Of a stretch of DNA of 64,000 nt, positions 54,553 through 63,976 are shown in pieces (within the stretch, counting starts at the first letter, position 1; every line of letters starts with the position of its first letter). The translations under genes and the position numbers were made by a program. Under the pieces are notes generated by a model. The model made no database searches and was not told the origin of the DNA. It saw only the letters and a list, made by a program, of their open reading frames with translations. The stretch is from Flavobacterium pectinovorum. Its GTDB lineage: Bacteria > Bacteroidota > Bacteroidia > Flavobacteriales > Flavobacteriaceae. The DNA lies in assembly GCF_900142715.1 (NCBI RefSeq), contig NZ_FRBX01000002.1:372001-436000 (forward strand), given 5' to 3'.

Positions 54553-55491
54553 TTAACTCAAATGTTCAATCATATCTTTTGTCATAGATTCAAGATCAAA
54601 GGTATGTTTCCAGTTCCAGTCTTCTCTTGCAGAACGGTCATCAATACTTGCCGGCCAGCTGTCCGCAATTTTCTGGCGGAAATCCGGTTCATAAGTAATC
54701 TCAAATTCAGGAATATGTTTTTTAATTTCAGCAGCAATTTCAGTTGGAGTAAAACTCATTGCAGCCAAATTGTATGACGAATGTATTTTGATATCTTCAG
54801 CAGGAGCTTTCATGATATTGATGGTCGCTTCAATCGCATCATCCATATACATCATTGGCATTTTGGTTTCGGAAGATAAAAAGCATTCGTATTTTTTATC
54901 TGCGATAGCCTTATAAAAAATATCAACCGCATAATCTGTAGTTCCACCGCCCGGAGGAGTAGACCAGCTAATTAAACCAGGATAACGAATACTGCGAACA
55001 TCAACACCATAAATATTATGGTAATATTCACACCATCTTTCACCCGCTTGTTTGCTGATTCCGTAAACCGTTGAAGGTTCCATTATGGTGTATTGAGGTG
55101 TATTTTCTTTTGGAGTTGTAGGACCAAAAACGGCAATACTTGATGGCCAGAAAATCTTTTTTATTTTTTTTGCTTTCGCCAGATTCAAAACATGAAAAAG
55201 AGAATTCATATTTAAATCCCATGCAAAAGCCGGATTTTTTTCAGCTGTAGCCGATAAAAGAGCTGCCATCAAATAGATATCAGTAATTTGATGTATTTCA
55301 ACAAGATGCTCAATTTGATTAAAATCTAAAGCATTGACCACTTCAAAAGGCCCTGAATTTACAACGTCGGTATTTAATTTTCGAATATCAGAAGCAATTA
55401 CATTTTCTGTTCCGTATAACTTACGCAGCTTTTGAGTCAACTCTGTCCCAATCTGACCGCAAGCGCCAATGATCAATATTTTTGGATTCAT
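54553..55491 (-). CDS. SDR-type L-threonine 3-dehydrogenase (NAD-dependent epimerase fold)
   Basis: The 312-residue protein has an N-terminal Rossmann motif (GACGQIGTEL, residues 9-18) and the SDR catalytic pair Tyr143-Lys147 in STVYGISKQAGERW, with Ser117-118 in WPSSIAVFGP. Segments IRYPGLISWSTPPGGGTTDY and MMYMDDAIEA match the epimerase-type threonine dehydrogenases described from flavobacteria and animals, which oxidise L-threonine to 2-amino-3-ketobutyrate. A sugar epimerase is the main alternative. It has a candidate -7 (55511-55518) and a terminator, so it is monocistronic. Confidence 0.87.
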   Translation of the reverse strand: MNPKILIIGACGQIGTELTQKLRKLYGTENVIASDIRKLNTDVVNSGPFEVVNALDFNQIEHLVEIHQITDIYLMAALLSATAEKNPAFAWDLNMNSLFHVLNLAKAKKIKKIFWPSSIAVFGPTTPKENTPQYTIMEPSTVYGISKQAGERWCEYYHNIYGVDVRSIRYPGLISWSTPPGGGTTDYAVDIFYKAIADKKYECFLSSETKMPMMYMDDAIEATINIMKAPAEDIKIHSSYNLAAMSFTPTEIAAEIKKHIPEFEITYEPDFRQKIADSWPASIDDRSAREDWNWKHTFDLESMTKDMIEHLS

Positions 55492-55510
55492 TTATGAAGA
55501 TTTAGTCTTG

Positions 55511-55518
55511 CAAATATA
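55511..55518 (-). promoter_or_regulatory. Candidate -7 element for the SDR dehydrogenase
   Basis: The minus strand reads TATATTTG, an exact TAnnTTTG match 19 bp before the start. No clear TTG is at the -33 distance. Confidence 0.45.
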
Positions 55519-55621
55519 ACGTTTTCGCAAATAATTTTATTTTTTATACCATTAAATTATAAAATTAACAATAATGAAGTTTGTTTTTTAGATTATTCGC
55601 TGAACCTGTTAAAGCGCATTT

Positions 55622-55689
55622 GCCACGAATTCACGAATTTTCTTTTTCTTGGTTGATTAATAAATGAATAAAATTCGTGAATTCGTGGC
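55622..55689. repeat. GCCACGAATTC palindromic intergenic repeat, copy 2
   Basis: Perfectly complementary ends GCCACGAATTCACGAATTTT and its reverse complement at 55670-55689 enclose a 28-base loop. It lies in the gap between divergent genes. Confidence 0.85.
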
Positions 55690-55757
55690 TATTAAATAGT
55701 AGTTAAAGTTTAGTATTTGTGATGAAAATCAGAATTCGTAATTGTAAATTTACTTTG

Positions 55758-55765
55758 TAACTTTG
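55758..55765 (+). promoter_or_regulatory. Candidate -7 element for the lipoprotein-mfd unit
   Basis: TAACTTTG is an exact TAnnTTTG match. Transcription would start near 55772, which supports the 55785 ATG over the one at 55773. Confidence 0.45.
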
Positions 55766-55784
55766 TAGCTTAATGTTTTGCCAA

Positions 55785-56417
55785 ATGAAATATAAAATAT
55801 CTCTTTTTTTACTTTTAATTTTTGTGTTGAATTCTTGTCAGGATGAAAACGAAAAACGTCTTGCTGAGAACAAAAAAGAAGCAAAAAAGAAAGAAAAAAT
55901 CTTCGATAATATTAATAAAGCTTGGGTTTTTATTGATGAACCGATCAATGAAGTTTCCGAAAAAAATGAAAGAGAATGGACTGAATGGCGTGATTTTTTA
56001 AAAGAAATTGGAGAGAAACCGAGAAAGACAATTGGTGCGTTTCAAAAAAAATCAGCAGCAATTTCAAAAAAAGCGATGGCTTTAAACAACAATATTCCAG
56101 CGCAATTTAATCAGCCACAAATAAAAAGCCGAATTTCTATTTTGATTACCAAAGTCAAAATGATGGATTTATTTATTCATTTAAATCAAATTCCGGATGA
56201 AAAGGTTACTTTTTTAATTGGAGAAATAAATAAGGAAATGGTTTCTTTAGAAAGACAATTTGACAAAATTGTAGAGAAAAGTAAGATTCCGAAAGAACAA
56301 GGAGAAGAGGATTTCCTGAGAATGTTAGATACAACACGTGCCATTCCGAACACAACAGCAGCACCCATAATGCCGCCGCCACGAAATATAGATCAAAATT
56401 CACCAAAAGTTGAGTAA
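55785..56417 (+). CDS. Lipoprotein of unknown function overlapping mfd
   Basis: I use the ATG at 55785 (210 residues), which places a clean lipoprotein signal (LNSC, Cys18) at the N-terminus; another ATG four codons upstream is also possible. After a highly charged segment (NEKRLAENKKEAKKKEK) the body is mostly helical, ending in a Pro-rich tail (TTAAPIMPPPRNIDQ). I recognise no domain name. Its stop overlaps the TTG start of mfd by 8 bp, so the two are probably translationally coupled although one product is in the envelope and the other is a DNA-repair factor. Confidence 0.7.
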   Translation: MKYKISLFLLLIFVLNSCQDENEKRLAENKKEAKKKEKIFDNINKAWVFIDEPINEVSEKNEREWTEWRDFLKEIGEKPRKTIGAFQKKSAAISKKAMALNNNIPAQFNQPQIKSRISILITKVKMMDLFIHLNQIPDEKVTFLIGEINKEMVSLERQFDKIVEKSKIPKEQGEEDFLRMLDTTRAIPNTTAAPIMPPPRNIDQNSPKVE

Positions 56418-59400
56418 AAACGCCTTATATACTACGTATGACAATTTGCCTAAAACACAGCAGATTGCCACACAATTACTGGAACAGAATCAGGTAAAAA
56501 TGCATCTTAGCGGATTGTTAGGATCGGCTGTTTCGTTTATAATCCGCGGAGTTTTCAAAAAAACCGAATTGCCTTTTTTAGTTGTTTTAGACAATAAAGA
56601 AGAAGCGGCTTATTATTTAAATGATTTAGAACAAATGATTGGCGAGCAGGATGTATTGTTTTATCCCGCTTCATTTCGTCGTCCGTATCAGGTTGACGAA
56701 ACAGATAATGCCAATGTTTTGCTTCGTGCTGAGGTTTTAAACAGAATAAATTCCAGAAAAAAACCAGCCATCATTGTTACGTATCCTGAAGCTCTTTTTG
56801 AGAAAGTAGTTACGCGTCAGCAATTAGATAAAAACACTTTGAAAGTGGCTTTAAACGATAAAATTTCGATTGATTTTATCAACGAAGTTTTATTTGAATA
56901 CGAATTTAAAAGAGTTGATTTTATTACAGAACCAGGAGAATTTTCGGTTCGTGGAGGAATTGTCGACGTCTTTTCTTTTTCAAACGATCATCCGTACCGA
57001 ATTGAGTTTTTTGGTAACGAAGTAGACAGTATCCGAAGCTTTGATGTCGAAACACAATTGTCTGTCGAAACACATAAAAAAATTACGATTATCCCGAATG
57101 TTGAAAACAAGATATTTCAGGAAAACCGTGAAAGCTTTTTAGATTATATTGCCGAGAAAACAGTTATTTTCATTCAAAATACCGACGGACTTTTTAGTCA
57201 GTTAGACAAACAATTTGCAAGGGCAGAAGAAGCTTTTGAAAAACTTTCAGGAGAAATAAAACATGCAACGCCCGAACAATTATTTTTAAATCAGAGTTCG
57301 TTTATTAAACGAGCTTTGGATTTTTCGATTGTAGAATTGGCTTCAAAACCCATTTTTAAAACGACAAAAAAATTCGAATTTCATTTTCAGCCTCAGCCAT
57401 CCTTCAATAAACAATTTGATTTATTGCTGAATAATTTGAGCGAAAATCATTTTAACGGATATAAAAATTATTTGTTCTGTTCGAATGAAACGCAGGCAAA
57501 ACGTTTTCATGATATTTTTGAATCGCTTGATGAAGCTAATTCTGAAAACATCAGAAAACAGTATAATACTATTGTACTACCTCTTTACCAGGGTTTTATT
57601 GACGAAGAAAATCAAATAACGGCTTATACAGATCACCAGATTTTTGAACGTTATCATAAATTCAACATCAAAAACGGCTATTCTAAAAAGCAAAATATTA
57701 CGCTGAAGGAATTAACCGCACTTTCGGTTGGCGATTATGTAACGCACATTGATCACGGAATTGGAAAGTTTGGCGGACTGCAGAAAATTCAGGTGGAAGG
57801 CAAAACGCAGGAAGCCATAAAATTGGTTTATGCCGATAATGATATTGTGTATGTGAGCATTCACTCGCTTCATAAAATCTCCAAATACAACGGAAAAGAC
57901 GGAACGCCACCAAAAATTTATAAACTAGGATCGAACGCCTGGAAAATTTTAAAACAAAAAACCAAAGCGCGCGTCAAACATATTGCATTTAACTTGATTC
58001 AGTTGTATGCCAAACGCCGATTGGAAAAAGGGTTTCAATTTGCACCAGACAGTTATTTGCAGAACGAATTAGAAAGTTCGTTTATTTATGAAGATACGCC
58101 GGATCAAACCAAATCTACGCAGGAAGTAAAAGCCGATATGGAAAGCGATCGCCCGATGGATCGTTTGGTTTGTGGTGATGTTGGTTTTGGTAAAACAGAG
58201 GTTGCGATTCGTGCTGCTTTTAAAGCGGTTGATAACAGTAAACAAGTTGCTGTTTTGGTTCCCACAACTATTTTGGCGTATCAGCATTACAGAACTTTCA
58301 CAGAAAGATTAAAAGACATGCCAGTTTCTGTTGGTTACTTAAACCGATTTAGAACAGCAAAACAAAAAACGCAAACCTTAAAAGATTTAGCCGAAGGAAA
58401 ACTCGATATTGTCATCGGAACACACCAATTGGTTAACAAAAATGTTGTTTTTAAAGACTTAGGTTTATTGATTGTCGATGAGGAACAAAAATTTGGAGTT
58501 AACGTAAAAGACAAATTAAAAACGATTGCTGCGAATGTTGACACGCTGACATTAACAGCAACACCAATTCCGAGAACACTTCAGTTTTCGTTAATGGCTG
58601 CGCGCGATTTATCAGTAATTACAACGCCTCCGCCAAATCGATATCCGATAGAAACTAATGTTGTTGGTTTTAATGAAGAGATTATTCGTGACGCGATTTC
58701 GTATGAAATTCAAAGAAACGGACAAGTTTTTTTCATCAATAACCGCATCGAAAACATTAAAGAAGTGGCAGGAATGATTCAGCGTTTGGTACCAAATGCC
58801 AGAGTTGGAATTGGTCACGGACAAATGGATGGAGCCAAACTAGAGGAATTAATGTTGGCTTTCATGAACGGAGATTTTGATGTTTTGGTAGCAACAACAA
58901 TTATCGAAAGTGGTTTGGATGTACCAAACGCCAACACGATTTTTATCAATAATGCCAATAATTTTGGACTTTCAGATTTGCATCAAATGCGTGGTCGAGT
59001 AGGACGAAGCAACAAAAAAGCATTCTGCTATTTTATCTGTCCGCCATATTCTTCTATGACCGAAGATGCGAGAAAACGTATTCAGGCTTTGGAACAATTT
59101 AGTGAATTGGGAAGCGGTTTCAACATTGCCATGAAAGATCTTGAAATTCGTGGTGCGGGAGATTTATTAGGTGGCGAACAAAGTGGTTTCATCAATGAAA
59201 TTGGCTTTGATACGTACCAAAAAATCATGAACGAAGCTATCGAAGAATTAAAAGAAAACGAATTCAAAGATTTATATCCGGAAGAAAATAATATCGACAC
59301 CAAAGAATACGTAAAAGACATTCAAATCGATGCCGATTTTGAGCTTTTATTTCCAGATGAATACATTAATAATGTGTCAGAACGTTTGGTTTTATATAAC

Positions 59401-59775
59401 GAATTGGGTGCCATAAAAGATGAAGCCGGATTACAGGAATATGAAAGAAAATTAATTGATCGTTTTGGCCCATTGCCAAAACAAGCAACAGCACTACTAA
59501 ATAGCATCCGTATAAAATGGATTGCTACGAAAGTGGGAATTGAAAAATTAGTCTTGAAACAAGGCAAAATGATTGGTTATTTTGTTTCAGATCAGCAATC
59601 AGATTATTATCAATCGTCTAAGTTCAGAAACGTTTTACAATTTATTCAAAAGCATAGTTCTCTCTGCAAAATGAAAGAAAAACAAACCGTAAACGGACTA
59701 CGTTTGCTCTTAACTTTTGAGAATGTAAAATCAATAAAACGAGCTCTAGAATTGATGGAATTGTTTGAGGAATAA
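56410..59775 (+). CDS. mfd: Transcription-repair coupling factor
   Basis: The 1121-residue DNA translocase removes stalled RNA polymerase and recruits UvrA. UvrB-like domains occupy about 1-330 (FYPASFRRPYQVDETDNANV). The RNA-polymerase-interacting domain follows (LSVGDYVTHIDHGIGKFGG, about 437-455), then the RecG-like motor: Walker A GDVGFGKTE, the DEEQ box in VDEEQKFG, and motif VI QMRGRVGRS. The start is TTG at 56410, within the preceding gene; the next ATG is 30 codons in and would cut a conserved stretch. The C-terminal TRCF domain is present, so the gene is complete. Confidence 0.97.
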   Translation: MSKNALYTTYDNLPKTQQIATQLLEQNQVKMHLSGLLGSAVSFIIRGVFKKTELPFLVVLDNKEEAAYYLNDLEQMIGEQDVLFYPASFRRPYQVDETDNANVLLRAEVLNRINSRKKPAIIVTYPEALFEKVVTRQQLDKNTLKVALNDKISIDFINEVLFEYEFKRVDFITEPGEFSVRGGIVDVFSFSNDHPYRIEFFGNEVDSIRSFDVETQLSVETHKKITIIPNVENKIFQENRESFLDYIAEKTVIFIQNTDGLFSQLDKQFARAEEAFEKLSGEIKHATPEQLFLNQSSFIKRALDFSIVELASKPIFKTTKKFEFHFQPQPSFNKQFDLLLNNLSENHFNGYKNYLFCSNETQAKRFHDIFESLDEANSENIRKQYNTIVLPLYQGFIDEENQITAYTDHQIFERYHKFNIKNGYSKKQNITLKELTALSVGDYVTHIDHGIGKFGGLQKIQVEGKTQEAIKLVYADNDIVYVSIHSLHKISKYNGKDGTPPKIYKLGSNAWKILKQKTKARVKHIAFNLIQLYAKRRLEKGFQFAPDSYLQNELESSFIYEDTPDQTKSTQEVKADMESDRPMDRLVCGDVGFGKTEVAIRAAFKAVDNSKQVAVLVPTTILAYQHYRTFTERLKDMPVSVGYLNRFRTAKQKTQTLKDLAEGKLDIVIGTHQLVNKNVVFKDLGLLIVDEEQKFGVNVKDKLKTIAANVDTLTLTATPIPRTLQFSLMAARDLSVITTPPPNRYPIETNVVGFNEEIIRDAISYEIQRNGQVFFINNRIENIKEVAGMIQRLVPNARVGIGHGQMDGAKLEELMLAFMNGDFDVLVATTIIESGLDVPNANTIFINNANNFGLSDLHQMRGRVGRSNKKAFCYFICPPYSSMTEDARKRIQALEQFSELGSGFNIAMKDLEIRGAGDLLGGEQSGFINEIGFDTYQKIMNEAIEELKENEFKDLYPEENNIDTKEYVKDIQIDADFELLFPDEYINNVSERLVLYNELGAIKDEAGLQEYERKLIDRFGPLPKQATALLNSIRIKWIATKVGIEKLVLKQGKMIGYFVSDQQSDYYQSSKFRNVLQFIQKHSSLCKMKEKQTVNGLRLLLTFENVKSIKRALELMELFEE

Positions 59776-59792
59776 ACGTATCTAAAATGATA

Positions 59793-59839
59793 GCCACGAA
59801 TTCACGAATTATTTCAAAATTGATTCGTGAATTCGTGGC
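59793..59839. repeat. GCCACGAATTC palindromic intergenic repeat, copy 3
   Basis: GCCACGAATTCACGAATTAT (from 59793) pairs with its near-complement ending at 59839 (ATTCGTGAATTCGTGGC), loop about 10 bases. It is 18 bp past the mfd stop and may end its transcript. Confidence 0.85.
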
Positions 59840-59935
59840 GAAAAAAACTAATCTAAACATATTCTAAATTCTAAATATTAAGTTTTATTTATCTTTTACT
59901 TAAGAAAAAACTTAGAAGTAATAAGGTTTCTTTGG

Positions 59936-60514
59936 ATGAAATTTCCAAACCAACTTTATATGCAATACCACTTTATTCTTTTGTTTTTATTTTTTGGATT
60001 AACTTCAATTTTTGCCCAGGAAAAACCACAAATTATAGCTGTTGACACTTTAAAATCTGAAACCATTGATCCGCTTCGTCCAGCCAAAGCAGCATTTTAT
60101 TCTGCTATTTTTCCGGGTTTAGGGCAGATTTATAATAAAAAGTACTGGAAACTTCCTTTAGTTTATGGCGCTATTGGAACAAGCGCTTATTTTTATTTTG
60201 ACAGTCAGAAAAACTATAATATTTACAGAGACGAATACAAAAACAGACTTGCAGGAAACACAAGTGATTCTGAATATTTGTCCAGATTAAGTGAAAGTCA
60301 ATTAATAACTGCTCAAAAGCAATTTCAGAGAAACAGAGATTTATCGGCTTTGTTTGTTGTTGGGTTTTATATTTTAAATATAATCGACGCTAATATTGAC
60401 GCTGCTTTATCCCAATTTAATGTAAGTGAAAAATTAGCTTTTAAACCTGCTATTAATAGGAATACATTAACATCAAAAGATGATTTTGGAGTAGCTTTAA
60501 ATTATTCGTTTTAA
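59936..60514 (+). CDS. DUF5683 domain protein
   Basis: The 192-residue protein has a hydrophobic signal (about 9-28, ending IFAQ); an internal ATG at residue 9 is an equally good start for the signal peptide. The core PAKAAFYSAIFPGLGQIYNK (about 51-70) followed by YWKLPLVYGAIG is the DUF5683 signature, and two more hydrophobic segments follow (about 73-86 and 137-154). The family is widespread in Bacteroidota near chromosome-partition genes, but its function is unknown. It ends at a strong bidirectional terminator. Confidence 0.87.
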   Translation: MKFPNQLYMQYHFILLFLFFGLTSIFAQEKPQIIAVDTLKSETIDPLRPAKAAFYSAIFPGLGQIYNKKYWKLPLVYGAIGTSAYFYFDSQKNYNIYRDEYKNRLAGNTSDSEYLSRLSESQLITAQKQFQRNRDLSALFVVGFYILNIIDANIDAALSQFNVSEKLAFKPAINRNTLTSKDDFGVALNYSF

Positions 60515-60520
60515 AAAAAG

Positions 60521-60632
60521 GTTACCACGCATTTGCTTCGCCTGTTCGCTATCGCTCGGGTCACAAATCCCCACGAATTAAATTTAGTTTACACATAAAA
60601 AAATTAGTGCTAATTAGAGAAATTCATTGCAA
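60521..60632. repeat. Degenerate CACGAATT-type intergenic repeat
   Basis: It contains CCCCACGAATTAAATTTAG and a weakly matching right side (CTAATTAGAGAAATTCATTGC), plus TTCGCTATCGCTCGGG resembling a decayed CCCGATAGCTATCGGG. It looks like the remnant of the families described elsewhere. Confidence 0.4.
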
Positions 60633-60635
60633 ACA

Positions 60636-60678
60636 AAAAAGTAAGCCCGAATGAAATTTTCATTCGGGCTTACTTTTT
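60636..60678. terminator. Bidirectional terminator between DUF5683 gene and amylase
   Basis: Long perfect stem with core AGTAAGCCCGAATGAAA and its complement TTTCATTCGGGCTTACT, flanked by A and T tracts; the two genes converge here. Confidence 0.9.
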
Positions 60679-60715
60679 AAGCAAATATTATTTCGAGAAA
60701 TTCGTATAAAAAAAC

Positions 60716-63700
60716 CTACTTAACAATCAGTTTTTTATTCACATTCAAATCTTTAGAGTTAATATTTACAATATAAATTCCAGAAGCCAAATGATGATTA
60801 ATTTGCCCAGAAGCCGAAAGTCTTTCTTTTAAAACAATTCTTCCATTCATGTCAGAAACCGTAATTAAAGCCGAATCTCCAGCTTCTAATTCAGGTAATA
60901 AAACCTGAAAATTATCTGTAGAAGGATTTGGATAAATAGCAACTACTTTTTCAGATTCAGAAACGGCATCAATTTTTAAAGCAGATTTCCCTGTTCCAAC
61001 AGTTGTTGGTTCTAGTTGCCATTGTGCGCTAAACCAGCCATCTTGCGAGTTTCCGTATTGCGCAGATCCGGTTTGGTTTTCAACATGAATAATGTTTCCG
61101 GACTGCCATCTATTTCTTAATCTTGTCCATGTTCCGTCGATATAATCGCTTGACCATTGTGCACTCCAAAATGTTGTATCCGTTATATTACACTGAACAC
61201 TTCCAGTTTGACCTTCAATATTAATTAGTTCGCCTGTTGCTACATTCTTCAATACAAAATAAGTGGCGTCTATTGCAATTTTTTGCCATTTGTAACTGTT
61301 GCCAGAAACTGTTGTTCCGTAACCAACATTGGCGCCTGAATCAGATAAATAAGCACCTGTCCACCTGTTTTTTATTGTGTAATAAGTTCCTCCTGTTGGA
61401 GTTGTTGAAACCGTAACAGCACAAGTACTTGTTTTACTTCCATCAACTGTTGTAACGGTGATTGTTGCTGTTCCATTCGCTACAGCGGTAATTAAACCAG
61501 AACTGTTTACAGTTGCCACAGCTGTATTACTTGAACTATAAGTTACAGCTTTATTAGTGGCATTAGATGGCAAAACAGTGGGTGTTAATTGTTGCGTTGC
61601 ACCAACATTTAAAGATACCGAAGTTGGACTCAAACTTACACTGGTTACCGCGACACCTGTTCCCGGATTAGAATCATACCAGGTTGTATTCATGTACCAA
61701 CCTGTTTTGTTTCGACTTAAATCTGCAGATTGACTTGTTCCGTCATTAAAAATTAAATTAGTTGAAGTTACATTCGTGAATGTGTAGCTGTACCAGCCAT
61801 TTCCGGCATTGGTCATGTTTACGCCCGGCCATGAAGCATCTGCCAAAATACCTGTTGGTAAAGCACTCCAATAATAGATTTTAATTGCGGTTCCCCAATT
61901 TGATGGTTTATAGAAATACACCGTAAAATTAGTATTCGGATTTATGGTAATAGTTGCCGTTGCGGTTTTATTTCCGTCTTGAGTTGTTGTTGTAATTGTT
62001 GCTGTTCCCGCAGAAACTGCAGTTACCAATCCAGACGAATTTACAGTTGCAATTGCTGTATTACTAGAACTCCACGTTAACGTTTTGTTTGTTGCGTTTG
62101 CCGGAGCAATTGTAGCAGAAAGCTGTTGTGTATTTCCGGCATATAAACTTGCCGTTGTTGGCGAAACACTTACAGAAGCAACCGGAATTGCCGCAACAGT
62201 TATTGCTGAAGTCGCAGTTTTATTTCCATCAACCGTTTTTACTGTAATTGTTGTTGTTCCTGCAGAAACCGCTGTAACCAATCCGGATGCATTTACTGTG
62301 GCAACTGCAGTATTGCTCGATGTCCAGGTTAAGTTTTGATTTGTTGCATTTGCCGGAGCAATAGTTGGATTTAATTGTTGTGTAGATCCTAAACCAACCG
62401 TTGCTGAAGTTGGATTTACAGAAACTCCTGTAACTGCAACAACAGGTGCATTTGTATTCGTTAAAACCAAATATTCGTAAGCGGCAAACGATCTTGTTGC
62501 GCCAGCAGTTAAAGTTACTGAAGCATTATTGTTATACGGATTTACATAAGTTCCCGCCAATGCAGCCGGAATTACATACGATTTTGAAGCATTTCTTAAA
62601 TTCGACATTACGATTACTTTTTCAGTACCTAATGTTTTAGTAAAAATACTGATATCATCGTTTGCATACATCGTTAAATCTCCACGTCTGATCGCTGCGC
62701 TTGCGGTTCTAAAGTTTAGAATTTTAGCAAAATCGGCTGCCGCAGTTGGGTTTTGCGACCAGTTGAATTTGAATCCCTGCCATGGCCAATCTGTTTTGGG
62801 TTCGTAATCAATTTCCTGACCGCTCATTAAAAACGGAACGCCTTTCATATAAGCAGAAACTAAAAAGTTTGCCACAATTCCGTTATGATTGTTGAAGATT
62901 ACAAAAGGCCTTTGTACACCATTATCATTCGTATATGTATCATGATTTCCAGTATAACGAACGGCTTGATTTGAACCCGTTGCATTTGCATATTCGTAAT
63001 CATTTATTGTTTGAAAACGCTGCGAAACCGGACCTCCGGCAGCAACATCTTTTAAGGCATTCCAAAACCATCTGTCGCCAAAATTCATATCAAAACCTGC
63101 CGTAAAATTGGCTTGTCTGTCTCCTTCGGCTAACATTAATAGTTTATGAGACGAAATTCCACGGATGTTTCCGATAACTTCTGACCAGAAATCAAGCGGA
63201 GGATTATTAGCATAATCACAACGGTATCCGTCGACGTTTGCTGCCAGAATCCAATAACGCATGGCATCTTTTATGGCATTTCTTGTAGCGGAACTATTAA
63301 GATCCAGAGCGGCTATATCTGAAAAGTTTCCTAATTGCTGGATGGTTGTTCCGCTTCGCAGATAATACTCAGGATGCGAAACGGTCCATGCATTATCCCA
63401 GGAAGTTCCGTTGATGGCAATATCTAAAATAACGGCCATTCCTCGGCTGTGAGCGCCATCAACCAAAGTCCTTAAATCTGCAAGTGAACCATATTCTGAT
63501 CCTACGGCTTTAAAATCTTTGATACAATAAGGTGAAGGCGAACTTTTGGAATCGGTTCCGTGTGGGTAAATGGGCATTAAATAAATAACATTGGTACCAA
63601 GTGCTTTTATATTATCTAATCGGGCGGTTACTCCGGCTAAGTTTCCGTTGGCACTAAACGGACGTATATGCACCTGATACATGTTTACGTCACGAGTATC

Positions 63701-63829
63701 CGGAACGCCTGCAAATGGTGTTCCGTACTGAGGAGGATCCTGAGCGTAAAGTGAACTTGCAAATAATAATAGAAAACAGATTAGTGTTTTCGTGAAATGA
63801 AAAAATCTGGTGGTAATTGTAGTTTCCAT
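60716..63829 (-). CDS. T9SS-secreted multidomain alpha-amylase (GH13)
   Basis: The 1037-residue enzyme has a signal peptide (about 1-30) and a GH13 domain (about 35-450). The nucleophile is Asp205 (VDGYRCDYA), the acid/base Glu235 (LMLAEGDRQ), and His296-Asp297 are in RYTGNHDTY. Two Big_2 Ig-like domains (about 465-625), a CBM26-like starch-binding module (about 628-720), a third Big_2 (about 725-805), a ricin-like region (about 808-945) and a T9SS type A domain follow. It degrades starch-like glucans outside the cell. The region I histidine is replaced by Gly (DIAINGTSWD). Confidence 0.92.
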   Translation of the reverse strand: METTITTRFFHFTKTLICFLLLFASSLYAQDPPQYGTPFAGVPDTRDVNMYQVHIRPFSANGNLAGVTARLDNIKALGTNVIYLMPIYPHGTDSKSSPSPYCIKDFKAVGSEYGSLADLRTLVDGAHSRGMAVILDIAINGTSWDNAWTVSHPEYYLRSGTTIQQLGNFSDIAALDLNSSATRNAIKDAMRYWILAANVDGYRCDYANNPPLDFWSEVIGNIRGISSHKLLMLAEGDRQANFTAGFDMNFGDRWFWNALKDVAAGGPVSQRFQTINDYEYANATGSNQAVRYTGNHDTYTNDNGVQRPFVIFNNHNGIVANFLVSAYMKGVPFLMSGQEIDYEPKTDWPWQGFKFNWSQNPTAAADFAKILNFRTASAAIRRGDLTMYANDDISIFTKTLGTEKVIVMSNLRNASKSYVIPAALAGTYVNPYNNNASVTLTAGATRSFAAYEYLVLTNTNAPVVAVTGVSVNPTSATVGLGSTQQLNPTIAPANATNQNLTWTSSNTAVATVNASGLVTAVSAGTTTITVKTVDGNKTATSAITVAAIPVASVSVSPTTASLYAGNTQQLSATIAPANATNKTLTWSSSNTAIATVNSSGLVTAVSAGTATITTTTQDGNKTATATITINPNTNFTVYFYKPSNWGTAIKIYYWSALPTGILADASWPGVNMTNAGNGWYSYTFTNVTSTNLIFNDGTSQSADLSRNKTGWYMNTTWYDSNPGTGVAVTSVSLSPTSVSLNVGATQQLTPTVLPSNATNKAVTYSSSNTAVATVNSSGLITAVANGTATITVTTVDGSKTSTCAVTVSTTPTGGTYYTIKNRWTGAYLSDSGANVGYGTTVSGNSYKWQKIAIDATYFVLKNVATGELINIEGQTGSVQCNITDTTFWSAQWSSDYIDGTWTRLRNRWQSGNIIHVENQTGSAQYGNSQDGWFSAQWQLEPTTVGTGKSALKIDAVSESEKVVAIYPNPSTDNFQVLLPELEAGDSALITVSDMNGRIVLKERLSASGQINHHLASGIYIVNINSKDLNVNKKLIVK

Positions 63830-63976
63830 AATTTCGGTTTTTGCATGCTTGTCGGCATCTTAACTAAAATTCATTCTCACTCGCATTGTTTTTTTAATTC
63901 GACAAACATTTTGTGGTTAATAGTTTTCAAGTAGTATAATTCTTAATTTTCGCCCATAAAAGAGCATAGATTTTTA

